Part shown: positions 1 to 13,740 of the stretch, one piece after another
Numbering within the stretch: position 1 is the stretch's first letter
How the letters are laid out: the number at the start of each line of letters is the position of its first letter
Assembly (NCBI GenBank): GCA_018907035.1
Contig: JACCIC010000175.1
Location: 741,501 to 805,500 of the forward strand
Source of the DNA: Sycobia sp. Sy_11
Taxonomy: Eukaryota > Arthropoda > Insecta > Hymenoptera > Epichrysomallidae
Direction of reading: 5' to 3'
Length of the DNA: 64,000 bases
Notes under the pieces: model-generated
Seen by the model: the letters and a program-made list of their open reading frames with translations, nothing else
Database searches by the model: none
What the model was told of the DNA's origin: nothing
Program-made: the position numbers and the translations under genes

Positions 1-117
1 CGCGACTAGCGTACGCAGTATAACTGATGTATATATGCACACACAGGCCTATTTAGCACTGACACTTTAATTCGTAAAACACAAACGCACGCGAACCTAT
101 CTATGTATGCCGCGACG

Positions 118-149
<32 letters not shown>

Positions 150-1143
150 TCGTCACGCTCGCACCTCGATGCGTGCCGTCGTAAAGCTCTCTATATATTT
201 ATATATATATATATATATAGATAAACTTTTCTCGAGTACAGAGTCTCGGATGCATGTATTATATATTATTATTATTAGCCCTCGCGCGGAGCCCCTCGCG
301 GATTTTGAGCCACAGTTCGCATCGCGCGCGCTCGCGACCCGTCGTCGCACTTCTTCGCCCCCCCCCACCCTCTCGCGGGAGCCTCCTGGGTCTCCGTATA
401 TTTATTATGATTATTGTCGTTATTATTACCGTTATTATCGCTATTTAGCGATCCCGCCTCCGCGAGGCGCGCAGCGAGCGCGGCCGAGGGACGACGGCGG
501 TGCGGCGGACGCGTCGCTAATTACCGGCACGTGAGCGCGACTCGATCGTCCCGTCCGTCGGGCCCGTCCGCGCGCCGTCGCCGTTGGCTCCCCGAGCGCG
601 GGGCCCCGGCGGCTCGACTCCATTTGGATCGTGCCCCGGCCGGCGCTCCCGGGCAGTGCGGCGGCACGCGGCGACGATAATGGCAATGCCAATGATGACA
701 GCGAGATAATGTAGCGATGCCCGGTGCACGAAATCGCGCACGCTAATGACGAGCGGGGACTTTATTAGAGTTACGGGAGCTGCGTATCACATATGCGCGC
801 GCGCGCGCGCGTGTGTGTGTGTGTATATATATATGTATATCACTGCCGACTTGCGCCGCGCCGAAAGCTCCGACGGCTGTGTTACACGATCGAGCAAAAG
901 TTGACGTTTCGTCGATGAGGAGTAATAATTGGAGCCTCGTTTCTGCGAAGGCAATTTCCGTTTCTTCGATTTTTCATTTCGCGTTGTTCTTTTTTTTTTC
1001 TTTCTTGCCTCGTGCAATTCGCCCGTTACGCCACGGGTTTCGTTTTATAACGATCCCTCTCTCACGCGGCACTACGCGCGATCTTACTTCGTTAGTTTCT
1101 TTTTCAAATTCGCATCATTATACGCACACGCGGAAAAATACAC

Positions 1144-1193
<50 letters not shown>

Positions 1194-3300
1194 CAGTTTT
1201 TTTCCTCACTTCTCCACGATCTCGAAACGTGGAGGGGCAGAATTTACACCACCGATCGCGCATACGTATAATATACGCGTTTCAGCTAATCCATCGGTAC
1301 GCACCAATGAGGGGAGAGGAGAAAAAAAATCGTCGCTCTATGTACACCTGACGATAAGAGTACTTTTATTATGCACATGGGTAATATCGCGTCAGCTGTA
1401 AGCCGCACTCGCACTGATTAAATCGAGGAGGGGTGAAATTTTTCCTCCCATCGGCTTTCTAGATATATATATATATTGGACGGCAGAACGCAGCGAGCCG
1501 GCGCGTATGCAATCCCTTAATCTCGGCGCCGATAAGCCCGAGGAGGATGATAAGCGAATAATCGCATGGCGCGATCGAAACGGTCTCGCCGGGAACGCGC
1601 GGGGATCGAAGCGCCCCGGCAGCTCGCTCGCGCGTTCTTCGAACTCCGTGATAGGACTGAGACGTCGCGACGCGACCAAGCGTTATATTTCGCTCCGCGA
1701 CGCTCTCCCTCTCTCTCTCTCTCTCCCTCTCTCCCTCACTCGTCGCGCGAGTTGTATTATACACCTGTCGCCGCGCGTCCGCGATCTTGTACAGTTAAAA
1801 AAATATTCTAACGAATTTTACATTGGGGCCGAAAAAAGACAGCCGCGGCACGACGCGTGGCGCGCGCGACGCCTTCGACGCACGACGAGAGTCTCTTATC
1901 AGTATTATAGTCGCGCGCGAACGCGCGAGCACACGGCATCTCTCCGAATTATATATAGCCAAATTGGGAGGCGAAGATATAAAAAAAAAAAAAAAAAAAA
2001 TTACCCTCCCCCATTGCCACCAAGTAAGCGAGCGCCTCGACGCGTTCCTTATTTCTCTTGCTTTTTGCGCGAGTGATAAAAAAAAGAAAAAAATCTCTTC
2101 AGAAAATCGCATACGATATGTAGGATGCGAGAGTCTGCGGCCAAAGCTCCGAATATATGCGGCACGCGCCTGATATTCGTTGCGCCATCGCTCGTATAGT
2201 AGAAATTTCCGTAATTCTACGCGGTACTTTTCACCGAGCTTTCGCTTATATCTGATAATTTCGACGAGTAAAAGTTACAATGGCCCGGCCTTTTATTTTT
2301 CCTAAACGCCATTTAGATTTGCGCACATAGGGTTATTTCGTACGCGCGTTCGAAAAAATACGTCAACTTCGAGATTTGGCCCATTTTCGGTATAAATTTT
2401 TTTTTTTTTTTTAAAGATTCGTCCCGCGCGGGCTACGGCGTTTCTAGAACACGATGTGTGAGAAACGAGTTTGTCAAAGACAGGGCGCAGAAAGCGTCGT
2501 TCAGAAAGCTGCAAAATAAGAATTGATAATGCACGACGACGAAGGTCGGCCGGGGCAGTATAGCTCCTCGTCGCACCGATTGCAATCCCTCTTCCGGCCG
2601 CGCTCTGGATGCTGCTCGCCCAAGCGGTCGAGATCTCGCACATCTTTTACGGATGTATAGATGAAATTACGCTGTGGCCGAACGGTGTACAAATCGTCGA
2701 GCTTGCCTCGAGCGCAAATAATTCGTAACTCCCGTTCTACTTCGGAGTGGAAATTTCCTTAATCAAATGCGTAAAGTATCTATGATACTTCTGATATTTG
2801 AACTCGAAAGACCTGTACATAAGCGAGATAGCTGCAGTGGGCGAAGCGATCGGATCGTTGCAAAATAATACATTTTGATAAGAGCGTTAAAAGTGCGCGA
2901 TTCCATGCACCGTCGTCGTTGGAAGCCCGAGCGAAGCGAGAGCGACAGCAACGATCGCCTGCTTAGCTCTTAATAGCAATAATAGCGCGTGAGTAGACAA
3001 ATAAATGACTTGTGTCTCGCGCCCGGACTTGTGCGCCTCGCTTCCCATCGGATAAATTGATAAAGTCAGAAAAGCATCGTGCCGAGACGGAGACGGAGCA
3101 TCTACTTAGGAGTAGAGTAAACCTTACGCACTCCCTCTTGAATATAGTAAAACTAGTAAAATAAAAGTTTGTCGCGCGAATGTTAAAAAATAGTCTCTAT
3201 ATATACACGACGAACACGCGCTAGGTATAGATAGGTAGATCTAAAGATCCCCACCCGTCCGTGGATTTCTTACTTTGCGCATCGATATCGTAATGATCGA
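1..3300. other. GC/CpG-rich, microsatellite-dense stretch without an assignable gene
   Basis: Base composition here is clearly richer in G, C and CpG than the rest of the window, with (TA)n, (CG)n/(GT)n, poly-A and CT-rich tracts. Open frames exist on both strands but most are translations of repeats (runs of Ile-Tyr, Ser-Leu, Arg-Glu), so I do not call them. At about 2500-2640 on the minus strand a short peptide containing RDCNRCDEELYCPGRP looks exon-like, but no start or splice partner is evident. The segment around 640-790 is free of simple repeats and holds homeodomain-type core sites such as CTAATGA and TTTATTAG, so it could be a regulatory element or noncoding exon. That is inference only. 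Confidence 0.4.
1145..1192. repeat. (TA)n microsatellite
   Basis: Uninterrupted TA dinucleotide repeat of about 48 bp, one of many long TA tracts in this window. Confidence 0.9.
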
Positions 3301-4452
3301 ACTGATGACGTACTATAGAATTTCGAATCTATATATTTTGCAGTCTGTGCAAGTTGGTGTGTGTGTGTGTGTGTGTGTGTGTATGTTTTTAGATTTTGCG
3401 CACGAAAATCATACCGATTGGATCATAAGTTTAAGAAAGCGAAATAGCACGTTGATTTTGTTATTAAATTATTCTCTGCGTATGTAGCTACAACAATTAC
3501 ATTATGGTTCTGATAACACAATAGACGTCATATACGTATAATTGATTTAAGCCGACTTCGCTTGTATTTCATAATTCTCTAATCCATTTGCAAAACTTTA
3601 TTCATAACAATGTCGATGTACGTGTGAAATAAAAAAAAAAAAAAAAAAAAACAAACAAAAGCTCGAATTGCATACGGCAGTATGTGACAAAAGAAAAGTA
3701 TTTATATCGATCGATTATATAAAAGAGGATTAAAAAAATTGCGGGAAAATCAGAAACAAAATTGGTGTATATTGCATGGAGTGCGCCGGGACAAAATGTT
3801 CTTGACTTCTTGGAACGAGATTCGCTCGGGGATTTTTATACTTTAAGTGCTTTATTAATAAAGCCTGTGCGTTTGATATTGAAATCAATGACTAATAATA
3901 CAGTTTGCATAATGCCCAATAACGCTAATAATAGTGTTACATTAAAAGCGACAGGTCTTCGTTAACAATTCCAAATGAATTCTAAGCAAAATATTCTTTC
4001 TGCCCGAAGAAATTTGTTTTCAGGCAGAAAATTTAAAGTAACAAATTGCTATATAAAATGCATAAGTATATCGTTCGAATCGTATTAACGACGGCACTAA
4101 TTATAATTAAACAGTCTCGGATCTTCGCGATTAATTATGCTGAAATCTGTATACATTTTCAGGGAAGTTAAGCAATGCATTAAGTAGCCTACGACTGAGA
4201 GAAGCGACACAAAATGTATTTTTGGAATTGTGTACTTCGCTTTAGAGCTGTATAATTATATGCGCGCGCGCGCGCGCCTTTTTAAATGGTAGAAGAAGAA
4301 GAAAAAGAAGACGAAGAAAAAAAATGCGCTATACTCGCGCTGCCATTATAGCATTCGCCTTTACTTTAATTGCACGAAAAAGTTGTTAACTCCTATGACG
4401 AATTGCTTCCGAGTTAAACACCATGCATTTCATTGGAGCGAAAAATTGTATA

Positions 4453-4497
<45 letters not shown>

Positions 4498-5050
4498 TTA
4501 TTTATATATACATACTCGTTCGTAAAATGTAAAAATATTTTCAAGGCTCGAGCTGTAATGGATCTAATTCCTTATTTTTATTGTATTTCACTTGAGAAGT
4601 TGGAGCGAATTCTTTTTATTTTTCACATTTATATATCGATTCTATCTCATTCGTTTAGAATTTACGAAAATTCAATTTCAGTTAAACGAACATATATATG
4701 TATATATATATTGAATTTTTATCGACTTGGCGAAAAAAGTTTATTCTGAGTCCGACGCTGACTTTTTCTTTATGTGTTTCCTACATTAAATTATGCACCG
4801 GGGCACAATAAGGTGCGAAAGTCTAATAAAAATAGATATACAATCTTGGTTCTCAAATATAACGATCATACGATTTCTAAATATTATTTCTACAATTTCT
4901 ATAAAATAATGATTATCGATAAAATGTTTATCTGTCAAAATTTCATAAATTATCCAAGCCTGCGCATGTATAATAGGAAAAAGAAAAAACAATTCAATAA
5001 CAATTAAGTACACTTTAATCGTTCCTCTTGTCTATAAAATTAAAAGTTTT
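3300..5050. other. Intergenic or intronic AT-rich DNA with microsatellites
   Basis: Holds a (GT)n run near 3357-3381, poly-A near 3631-3651, (GC)n near 4262-4277 and (TA)n near 4455-4493. I see no supported gene. The open frames here have no family signature. Confidence 0.5.
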
Positions 5051-5054
5051 ACCC

Positions 5055-5270
5055 ACGTCGCGACTGCCACGGTCCTTGTCACTCATAAGGTCGTAGTCGG
5101 GGACGGCTGACCCTCCGGGTGGAAGAAATTCATCTTCCCGCCGAGGGACAAAATGCGATCCCGACGAAAAACTCGCGGAAGCTCCGGCCGGCCTCGGCCG
5201 GCAGTTCGGGAACGGGAGTGGCGGGGGGGGGGGGTCGCCGCAGCCCGTCTACGTGAACAAAATTCATTTT
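5055..5270 (-). other. Candidate protein-coding exon (unidentified), minus strand
   Basis: A GC-rich island in AT-rich surroundings. Read on the minus strand it contains a natural-looking hydrophilic peptide (EFLPPGGSAVPDYDLMSDKD) that runs to a plausible splice donor, GG|GTAAAA, at about 5055. Upstream in the same exon a run of 12 C changes which frame is open, so either an acceptor lies within the island or the homopolymer length is in error. I do not recognise the family. Proline/glycine-rich, acidic sequence of this sort is common in cytoplasmic tails and disordered linkers. The call rests on composition and one donor site only. Confidence 0.3.
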
Positions 5271-6834
5271 CGATTTCGATATTTCGTGTTAATGTGGGGT
5301 CGGGGGCGGGGGCGGAGTGGTTGTAAATACGGACAAACCGACTACTGCCGTATTATAATTGTATTTTTTTTTTTTTTTTTTTTTTTGTATATTTATATAC
5401 ACTCGAAGATTTATAAATATACTCAAGACAATAACTTAGGCATCAGCGCGATAACTTTACACGTAGAAATCCTTCTGTTCATTAATATTTCACGGCAATT
5501 TCTCGAACGAGTATTCCTAATTTACTGTCTATTACCATAAATAAATATTTTTGCTTGCTCCCCCCCCCCCCACCGCACACCTATTTTTATAACAATCAAA
5601 ATCTATAAAGATTCTTGCAAATTAATACTTTTAGTACTGCATTTAAATATTCTATTTATAAATAACTCGTATCTATTTTCTCCCGTGAACGTTTCAATTA
5701 TATGCACATTTTTCCGACTATTCATTGTCAGTCTTATGCTTATACGTTCAAATGCGCTCGAATATATATATATCGTGATCTCATTGAGCTACAGTCGGGT
5801 GTTTCCAAATTCAAAGTAAATTCAATGGATATCAAACAAATTGTTTTAGACGATGTATAGCTTTATAATTTAACGCGTAAGCTTAGGTAGCAACTATTGA
5901 CATTGACTGTCACATTGGCCTTATCAAACGAAATTAATTATTGGAGTTGTTCAAAAAGCTAAATTTTATTTAAAACACTTTGATTTTAATTAAAAACGAG
6001 ACGCGCAGTTGCGCGTGTCTATATATATAAATGTATAAGATTTACCCCCTAAATATTAAAAAGCTGTAAAAGAAAATTTATACTCGAAACTTTTTTCGGG
6101 CATTTGTCTTTTCTGAGCTAACGAATATAATGGTTAATAGATATCAAACGGTAAATATTAGCTCGCATTATGTGTAGCGTATTCGCTGAAAATAAGACTG
6201 TAATATATTGCCCCAAAGTATAATACGTATAATAGTTCTACTTTGAAATATTTCGAATTTATTTTCCAAATTGGAAAATCATGTAAGACCCTATAAATTT
6301 GCTCTAAAATAAGATTACATTTAATTATGCTCGAGGAAAATATCGCTAGTATGCAATTTTCTTGTATTGTACAGGTAAATCATACTAAAGTCCTTTTAAA
6401 TATGACAATACAATGATTTATGTTTTAAAAGAGAATTTACAGTTTGTAGACAGGAATGCCTCTTTCCTATTGTACGAGATTGCATTAAAATAGCGCTTTC
6501 CTTCGCGTGCTTTAAGTTGTTTTTTAAGTGAACATCTACAACGTGAATTCTCGGAGCCATCGAGCTTTCCACATAAGTTCGAATTATTATAAATGTAATA
6601 AATTTGGATTTAATACATTCGTCGAAAAAACCGTTTAAAATTATCGAACGAGTTTCAATAAAGACGCGTCAAAAGTAATAAAATCGGGTCTGCTTATAGT
6701 TCGGCAGTGGCAAAAAAAAAATTATCTATATTTCTATTTATAGTTGTGGAAATAATAAAACATTACACAAGTCCAATTTGGTTTGCAATTGTATAATGTA
6801 GCAAGTCAAATTGTAGAAGTTTTTTTTCTTCATG

Positions 6835-6867
<33 letters not shown>

Positions 6868-8290
6868 CTTATTTATAAAATATCAGATTTTCCAGAATAA
6901 CTTTCTCGGTGTAATATATACACGTATTACACGGTGACGATTAGAAGTACATGAAATTTCAAAGTACACACGTATACCGAGGGCTATTTGCCCCGATGCA
7001 GATTATAACACATACGCATGAAGACAATTATAAATATAGAAAGTAACGGTGCTGCTGCTGCTCTGCTGCTGCTGCCGCTGCTATTGCCGGCTCTCCGAAA
7101 GATTTTAAAATTGGCTACTAAGAAACCGATAATGACGCCACAATGAATTATATCGAAGAAATTATCGAGCGTCAAATGCTCGCGTCGGCCCGGCAGGAGG
7201 GAAATACGTATACATCTGCATACATATACGTACGGATGCATGTATATGCGACGCATAGCGTTGTTACGGCGCATCGTCTCGGCTCGCCGTTATAATGAAA
7301 TACCTTATAGCTGCCTCTCACGTATATACGCGGCGACAGAGGCGCCCATCGCGCGGCGATTGCTCGCGCGCCGCACGTATACCATAAAATTATCCCGATT
7401 CGCGGAGCAACCTTACACACACACACGCACATATTTAGATATATTTATATTTAGATACATTTATATATGTACACGTGAGAAAGCCTATTTGACATTGTAC
7501 GCGCAATCGCGACGAAAGTGGTCGCGAATACAAGGTTTATATAAAATGCGCGCCGCGCCGCGCTCGATTACAACTCGACGGGGATTTATGTACACAGAAT
7601 AGAATCGTGTACATATATAGGCGGCAAAGCAGTATTACGGCGAATCGCGTAAACGTCCTTTTCTGCACAATTACAATCTTAACGGGCTGTATATATGTCT
7701 ATGTAATTAACCCTATTTGGCTGGATTTTAGTTATTTGACAATGCGTATCAATTGTTCGTGTGAAAAAGTGACGATAGGTCCCCAATTTTAAGCCAAACT
7801 GAGACGAAATGTTTGCGAGTCGGAGCATAACGCGTATGTGCGTCATATGCCGGTCCGGGACGGTAATGTAAAATTTTTCACGATTGAAAAAAACTATTCT
7901 CAACGCATGGAAAGCTATTATATATGTATATATGTATATAGGTTTTTTTGGCTCGACGATTACGGTTCTGAAGTCAAAATTGACAAAATTGAATAATTAT
8001 TGTTATTATTTATTGCTAATTATCATTAACGCCTATCCGTCATTCTTAATCGTTATTCGGTACAAAATGGGCGTTTTACAATGGTTTATTTTATCGCGCA
8101 TGCAAATGCGCCATACCGGCGCTCTAAGGTTGAATAGACAGAAAGACGATCGAGCTCGCCCCCGATGTCACGTAGTTGTCGCATGCGTATTTTCATAAAA
8201 AATTATACAATGTATAATTATAATGAAGCGATAGAAAAGAAAAAAATAAATAATACACATAGAAAAACGAGAGAAACGAGAAGTAGTCTC
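5270..8290. other. AT-rich DNA with simple repeats; no supported gene
   Basis: Contains poly-T near 5366-5386, poly-C near 5561-5572, (CA)n near 6836-6863 and an imperfect GCT/CAG triplet tract near 7049-7085. Above about 7 kb the sequence is GC-richer. Minus-strand ORFs over the triplet tract encode Ser/Ala runs and are probably incidental. Confidence 0.45.
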
Positions 8291-8299
8291 ACACAGTCC

Positions 8300-8445
8300 T
8301 GAGAGCGATCCTTGGCTCGGGCGCTAAGGAGAATCGGTTTGTCCGCAGGACCAGCGTAAGCGGCCATATTATAGCTCTGCCCGCCAAACCCAGACTGCTC
8401 GAAGGGGATCTGTTATTCGAGAATGCCCGTCGCCCCGCTGTATCG
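8300..8445 (-). other. Weak candidate coding exon, minus strand
   Basis: In a GC-rich patch, the minus strand has an acceptor-like AATAACAG followed directly by an open frame whose peptide includes FGGQSYNMAAYAGPADKP and then ARAKDRSQDC. A donor-like GTGAGA follows. A second frame is also open over the same DNA, so reading frame alone does not decide. I recognise no family. It could belong to the same minus-strand gene as the candidate at 5055-5270, which is speculation. Confidence 0.2.
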
Positions 8446-8869
8446 TCCCGGGTGTATTGCACAAAGAACAACACTGTAAACCTTATTTTAAACCCGCCCG
8501 AATCCTCCCGCAAGCCTTGACGAAGGATAAAGGGCATTATTTTTTTTTTTTTTTTTATTTTTTTTTCTTTATCAGCACAAGCTTGCGCGTACGCAACGTA
8601 AGATTGCCGGAGGAACGAAATATTTGGGAGAAATGATCCCTCGCGAGGATTTCTCCGGGGGTCGCGGCAATCTTTCGGGCAATGTTCGCGTACTTTTACG
8701 AAGGCAACCCCGTCCAACGAGCACGCGCGAGGCATTTCTTATGGAATTACGTAAATTGCAAAAATCCAGTTCGGTATATATGGGTCGATCCGCCGTTTTT
8801 GTTATCGATCGTTCGCGAATTTTGCGGCCCTCGACCGTGAAGCTTCTCCGATGCGCTCTATAAAAATGA

Positions 8870-9219
8870 AACCTAGCTCACAGGAAATAAATTCGCCCCT
8901 AGCTCCCTGACTACAATATAATATATCGATGCTCTAAAATGGCTTTCCTGCAAAATTCCCGCGTAAGGATTCTTGTATGTATATATATATATATATACAT
9001 TTGATACAAAAGGTTCGCGCGATCTTTCCGTTAAGCTCCATAGAATATTTCGAACTGATATATAGGTATATATAATTGTAGCGTTATAATAAATGTAATA
9101 TTCTTATATACACACATATTATAAACTTACATTCTAAGTTTGTACCAAATCTTTCGTTTAGCTTTAGCAAATATCAAGGGAATGCATTGTCATATAATAT
9201 ATTATATTATAAAAAGCCT

Positions 9220-9266
<47 letters not shown>

Positions 9267-10758
9267 TAAGCATTTTTGCAAAGATATGCCACGTTGGGCG
9301 CGGCAAATATATTCGAAGGTGCAAAAAGACAAATTTATCATTGTGCGAAATTTTTTTACACCGAGACAACGGTTTAGCAAAAATTTGCTATACTTTCCAG
9401 CATCGAGGTAATATATAGACTCAGAAATACGCGAGAACAATTAATTATTCAAAATATCGACTCTATACTTATTGTAAATCTAATAAAAAATTACATTAGT
9501 TCTTTTAATTTAGTTTTTGAATAGTACAATAATTTTTCTCGTATATACATACATATACATCAGAGCTTGCATGCCTTCCGCTTAGAACAAAAAATTATAA
9601 TTATTTTTTCTAAATAATTTTCTCGGTATATATATCATTTTGAAAAGAGCTCGCGACGAGAAAAATTAACCTGTCGCTTATTTTCCGTTTCGCTTTAATA
9701 TGTCGCGGCTGCAGTAATAAAAATCGTTGTATACAAGTGTATAAGTGTCGCTAAAATAAAATAAATTTTTTTTATTTATAACATATATATATAGTTCTAC
9801 AACTGACACGTGTAGTTTCGTTTGTGGCGCATTAATAAAGATATTTGAGATTAGACATTATAAGCTGTTTCTTAAAAAAAAAAAAAATGAGATCGTTCTT
9901 AATTTAATAAACATTTGCAATATACTCTGTACAAAATAATTCAATAATATTATCAAATAAATATCAAGGTAATAAACTATGATAAATACTATACTACTGA
10001 AATATAAAAACACGATTATTATATTTATCATATATATTTAGCTTTGAATTTTTATTAATAATTTACGTTGAGTATCGCAATGCTCGACGGCGCACGCACA
10101 TGCAGGATTCGCCTTGCATCCTGTGGAAAAACAGTTCATTGCAAAATTTATAGCCTCACAGTAAATTCATTTAAATTAATTGCAAATCTCGAAAGTCTAT
10201 TTATAAAAGTAAAGAAACAATTTATGCCACGAATATTTTATATACAATTCAGCCAGCTTTATTTTAACGCCGTTCGCATTAGAATTAGAAATAGTGCTTT
10301 TATCTAAAAACACATAAAACACGAGTCATCGTTAAATAAAGGCAAAGTTATTTTACAGCACTCTCTGTGTTCGAGCTGTCGCGAGCGTTGCTATGGTGCA
10401 AAAACAAATGTCCATTGAAAACAATAATTGTCGCATAATGCACGGATTAACAAAATCGTGACGTGTTCTTTAAACTCCCTGTTGCGTTATGGGTGATATA
10501 GAAATGGGCGGAAAGTGTGTAAAAACAAATTTGATAAAAATAATACTTATAATGCGTACGATTTACACCTATAGAATTATGAATATCTTATCGGGACATA
10601 AAGAAAATGCTAAGCGCGTTTCAGAATTTATTGTATTCCATAAATTCTAATTTACGAGAATGAGATCCTACTCTTATACACGAAATGGTCGGTTATACGG
10701 TTATATCACCTATGATTTTATTATTTACTTTTCTCATATCGCATCGATCACGATGACT

Positions 10759-10792
<34 letters not shown>

Positions 10793-11040
10793 CGCGTGTG
10801 TGTGGCCCAAAAATCTGACTGGAAGGTCGTCGAGAAGCACACTCGTTTATAAGATTTTAAAAAACAGGTAAATTTTTCATTGTTCTATTTATTTTGTATT
10901 TGTTTTTTTTTTGCTTCTTTCTTTTAAAGTTAGACTCGTGACCGCTGCGCCCCCTCCCTCTGTGCCGTAAAAGAGTGCCAAGAACACGCATAATCGCATT
11001 AAAGACGAAACAAAGGTATAAAAAAACGCAAAAACATGTC

Positions 11041-11086
<46 letters not shown>

Positions 11087-11268
11087 GATATATATGTACT
11101 CCATCCACAGGTAGTGGAAATATCGGGGATACGTTTACAACCGCGATGGGCGGAGAAGGGGTACGGAATTCTTGTAAGGAAAATTTTTGCCTCCTTGTAT
11201 CCGGTCTATGCAGTGTCGGAATTATATGTGACAAAGGAAAGGGGGGTGAGTTTTATACGGTATATATG

Positions 11269-11318
<50 letters not shown>

Positions 11319-11431
11319 CATATACATACTTTATTGTTCGCTTCCGTTATAAATTTTTACTGGCACGTGCGCGTCGCGGGGTTCGCGTGATAATGCAGTT
11401 GCGTAATACTTGGCTCCCGTAGATGTATACG

Positions 11432-11484
<53 letters not shown>

Positions 11485-13300
11485 ATTATATAGACCTGAT
11501 CGAACGGAGAGCACGAGATTTGTCGAATTACGCGTTAACCAAGGGTGTGCGCCTCTTGATAATTTCGATTAAGTGTCGCATTGTTATATATACGATGGAC
11601 TCGCTGGTCCGCGAGAGTATATAGTTATATTTCATTCTATTGTTACCGGGGGGCACTGGAGTTTTATGATCATAATCGTCGTCGTCGTCGTCTTCGTCAT
11701 TGTTATTATTATTTTTTTTATTACCATTACTTGCTTCTTTTTTATTTTTTGTCGCTTTGTTTTTTTGCTCGACTTTTAACTCGGCGTTGCGTAAGGGATG
11801 CAAAGGTGTTTGCATTTTTATTTAGATTCCTATTAATGTATACCTCGCTCTTATACATCGTTGCACGAATTCGGCACATCGAAGGCAGACGACGATCATT
11901 TTGGCTCGCTGACGAATATAGAGATGTATAGTCGAAAATGTTTCGGAATGGTGTTGGATGAGTTGCCGGTGAAGCGTAGTCAGGGAAAAAACTGCCTTTT
12001 CGAACGATTACGACTATCGTTCCGGATCATTTTACGCATCCTGCTGCGTATCGATAATGATCATAATTAATCGTAGCAATTTTTTTTTCTCAATAATTCA
12101 GAATGATTTGTTTATTAAAATACAAAAAAAACATCAGAATTGGCATAGGGTAAGTTCATCCTATAACATACCAATCGTACATCGTAAAATTTATTGAAAA
12201 AATACCATTGAATGCGTGAAAAGTGAAGTGAAGTAATTGCCCGAATTTTCAAAAGTTTTTTATCGACCTTTTCGAGGGCCATTTATTACTGAATTCCGTT
12301 AAATGACAACCTTAACAATGTTTCACGACCATTAAAACGAAAAATTCCACAAATAAATCTTTACAATTTAGACATGCATTAATTTACCATATATACGAGT
12401 ATTATAAGACTACGCAGGAATATGTAAACTTTCGCATGAAATGCAAAAATAACCATAGTGAGTTACTTCAATAATAATTAATTTCAAATAATGTACGTTA
12501 TTCCGAAGTATGTTTGGGTACAATTTAGACAATAGATGGTTATTGTTCGAAAGCTGACAAGTGATAAATAAATTGTCAGAATGGTGGATGAACTTTTCGG
12601 GATAAGTGAAGAACCAGTAGAAGAGGCGTAATCAAAAAGAAATATAATTGTTTTTATTGCGGATGGACTGTAAAATATATTTTTTTTAAGCAATGCAATC
12701 AAGATTCAATTTTATTATCGTTTTTTTCAAGACGTTTAAATAGAAGCAAATGTAGTTGAGCCCATCGGGCATTCCTTATTTGTTACGGTAGGACATGCTC
12801 GGGAGGCGGAAATTACAAGCTTTTCGTGGCAGCAAAATACACAATTTTAACAATTTTGATTATACTGGACGTCCATAATTTATTTTAAAAGGAAAACTAG
12901 ATTTTCCGTTGTAATTCATCACTTGTGCAGTACATTTTTTATAAATACGCTAATGCCCCCTCGTCAAGGCTATGATTTTGTGTTAATTACACGTGGAATC
13001 ATCGGCAGTTAATTTTTAGAAAACCTATGCGTACGCCGCATGAATCTCTGGAAATTTCGCTGGTATATAAGGACGACTACTTAAATGATTAATTTCATGG
13101 AATTTTATGGCTATAGGTGAGTATATAAGAAAGTTAAAAGTTAAAAGTTAAAAGAGCATTGTACACTTTTAAGTCAATTTTATTATTATTTTTTTAACAG
13201 TCTAGTTTCTGCTGTATAGTATGCTAACAAAGTACTTTGTTAAAAAAAAAAAAACAACAACAAAATTGTAATCTGTAACGTAAAAACTTTATCGTACTCG
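8870..13300. other. Microsatellite-rich noncoding DNA
   Basis: Long (TA)n tracts lie near 9222-9263, 11043-11082, 11269-11314 and 11437-11483. A (GT)n/(GC)n tract is near 10761-10804. The intervening DNA is AT-rich with no family-matching ORF. Frames near 11573-11931 are translations of GTC/ATT-rich low-complexity sequence. Confidence 0.5.
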
Positions 13301-13479
13301 AGACAATTTTGCAATTTTTGCCATTGAGTTGTTTTTTTTCTTGTTTTTTTTTTTTTTTGTTTTTGCCAAGGCACGCGTATCTCCTTCGAACAAGAATGCG
13401 CGCGCTTCGTTTTCCTCGACGCCCAAATTATAATTTATCCCTCTCGCGGCCGTGCCCGTGCGCGGCTGTGCTACTCCTG

Positions 13480-13740
13480 TTACGCAGTTTCCAGCTCGTC
13501 GAGTTCGTCACGGTCCGGCCGGTCGGGGTCCGAGCATAACTCGCCGACTCCTTCGATCGCCAAGCAAGCGCCGGAAATTTTTTTCGAAAAATAATCCTTT
13601 AAGAATTAACGATCGTGCGCCACAGCTGTTTTATGGTTTAAAGCATTGGACGAGAATGTCAACAGTATTCTTGTCAATCGCGACGATATTTTTCCTCTCC
13701 ACGTTTCAATCTAAAAATCGTACCTTCGCCGTTTGATTCC
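13480..13740. other. GC-rich patch with an exon-like minus-strand frame, unassigned
   Basis: A short GC-rich patch. On the minus strand a 38-codon frame ends with SDPDRPDRDELDELETA and a stop, while the plus strand is also open. No splice partners or family signature were found. Too short to call as a gene. Confidence 0.2.

Noticed and set aside
103..1351. Overlapping plus- and minus-strand ORFs of 60-140 codons in the first 1.4 kb
   Set aside because: They are largely translations of (TA)n, poly-T and CG-rich repeats, are open in several frames at once and carry no family signature.
1507..2173. Plus-strand ORF of 189 codons with SLSLPLSL and poly-Lys segments
   Set aside because: It depends on CT-rich and poly-A repeats being coding, is open in competing frames and has no recognisable domain.
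8289..8735. 148-codon minus-strand ORF
   Set aside because: It reads through a poly-A/T tract as a Lys run and resembles no protein. Only the sub-segment at 8300-8445 looked exon-like, and in a different frame.
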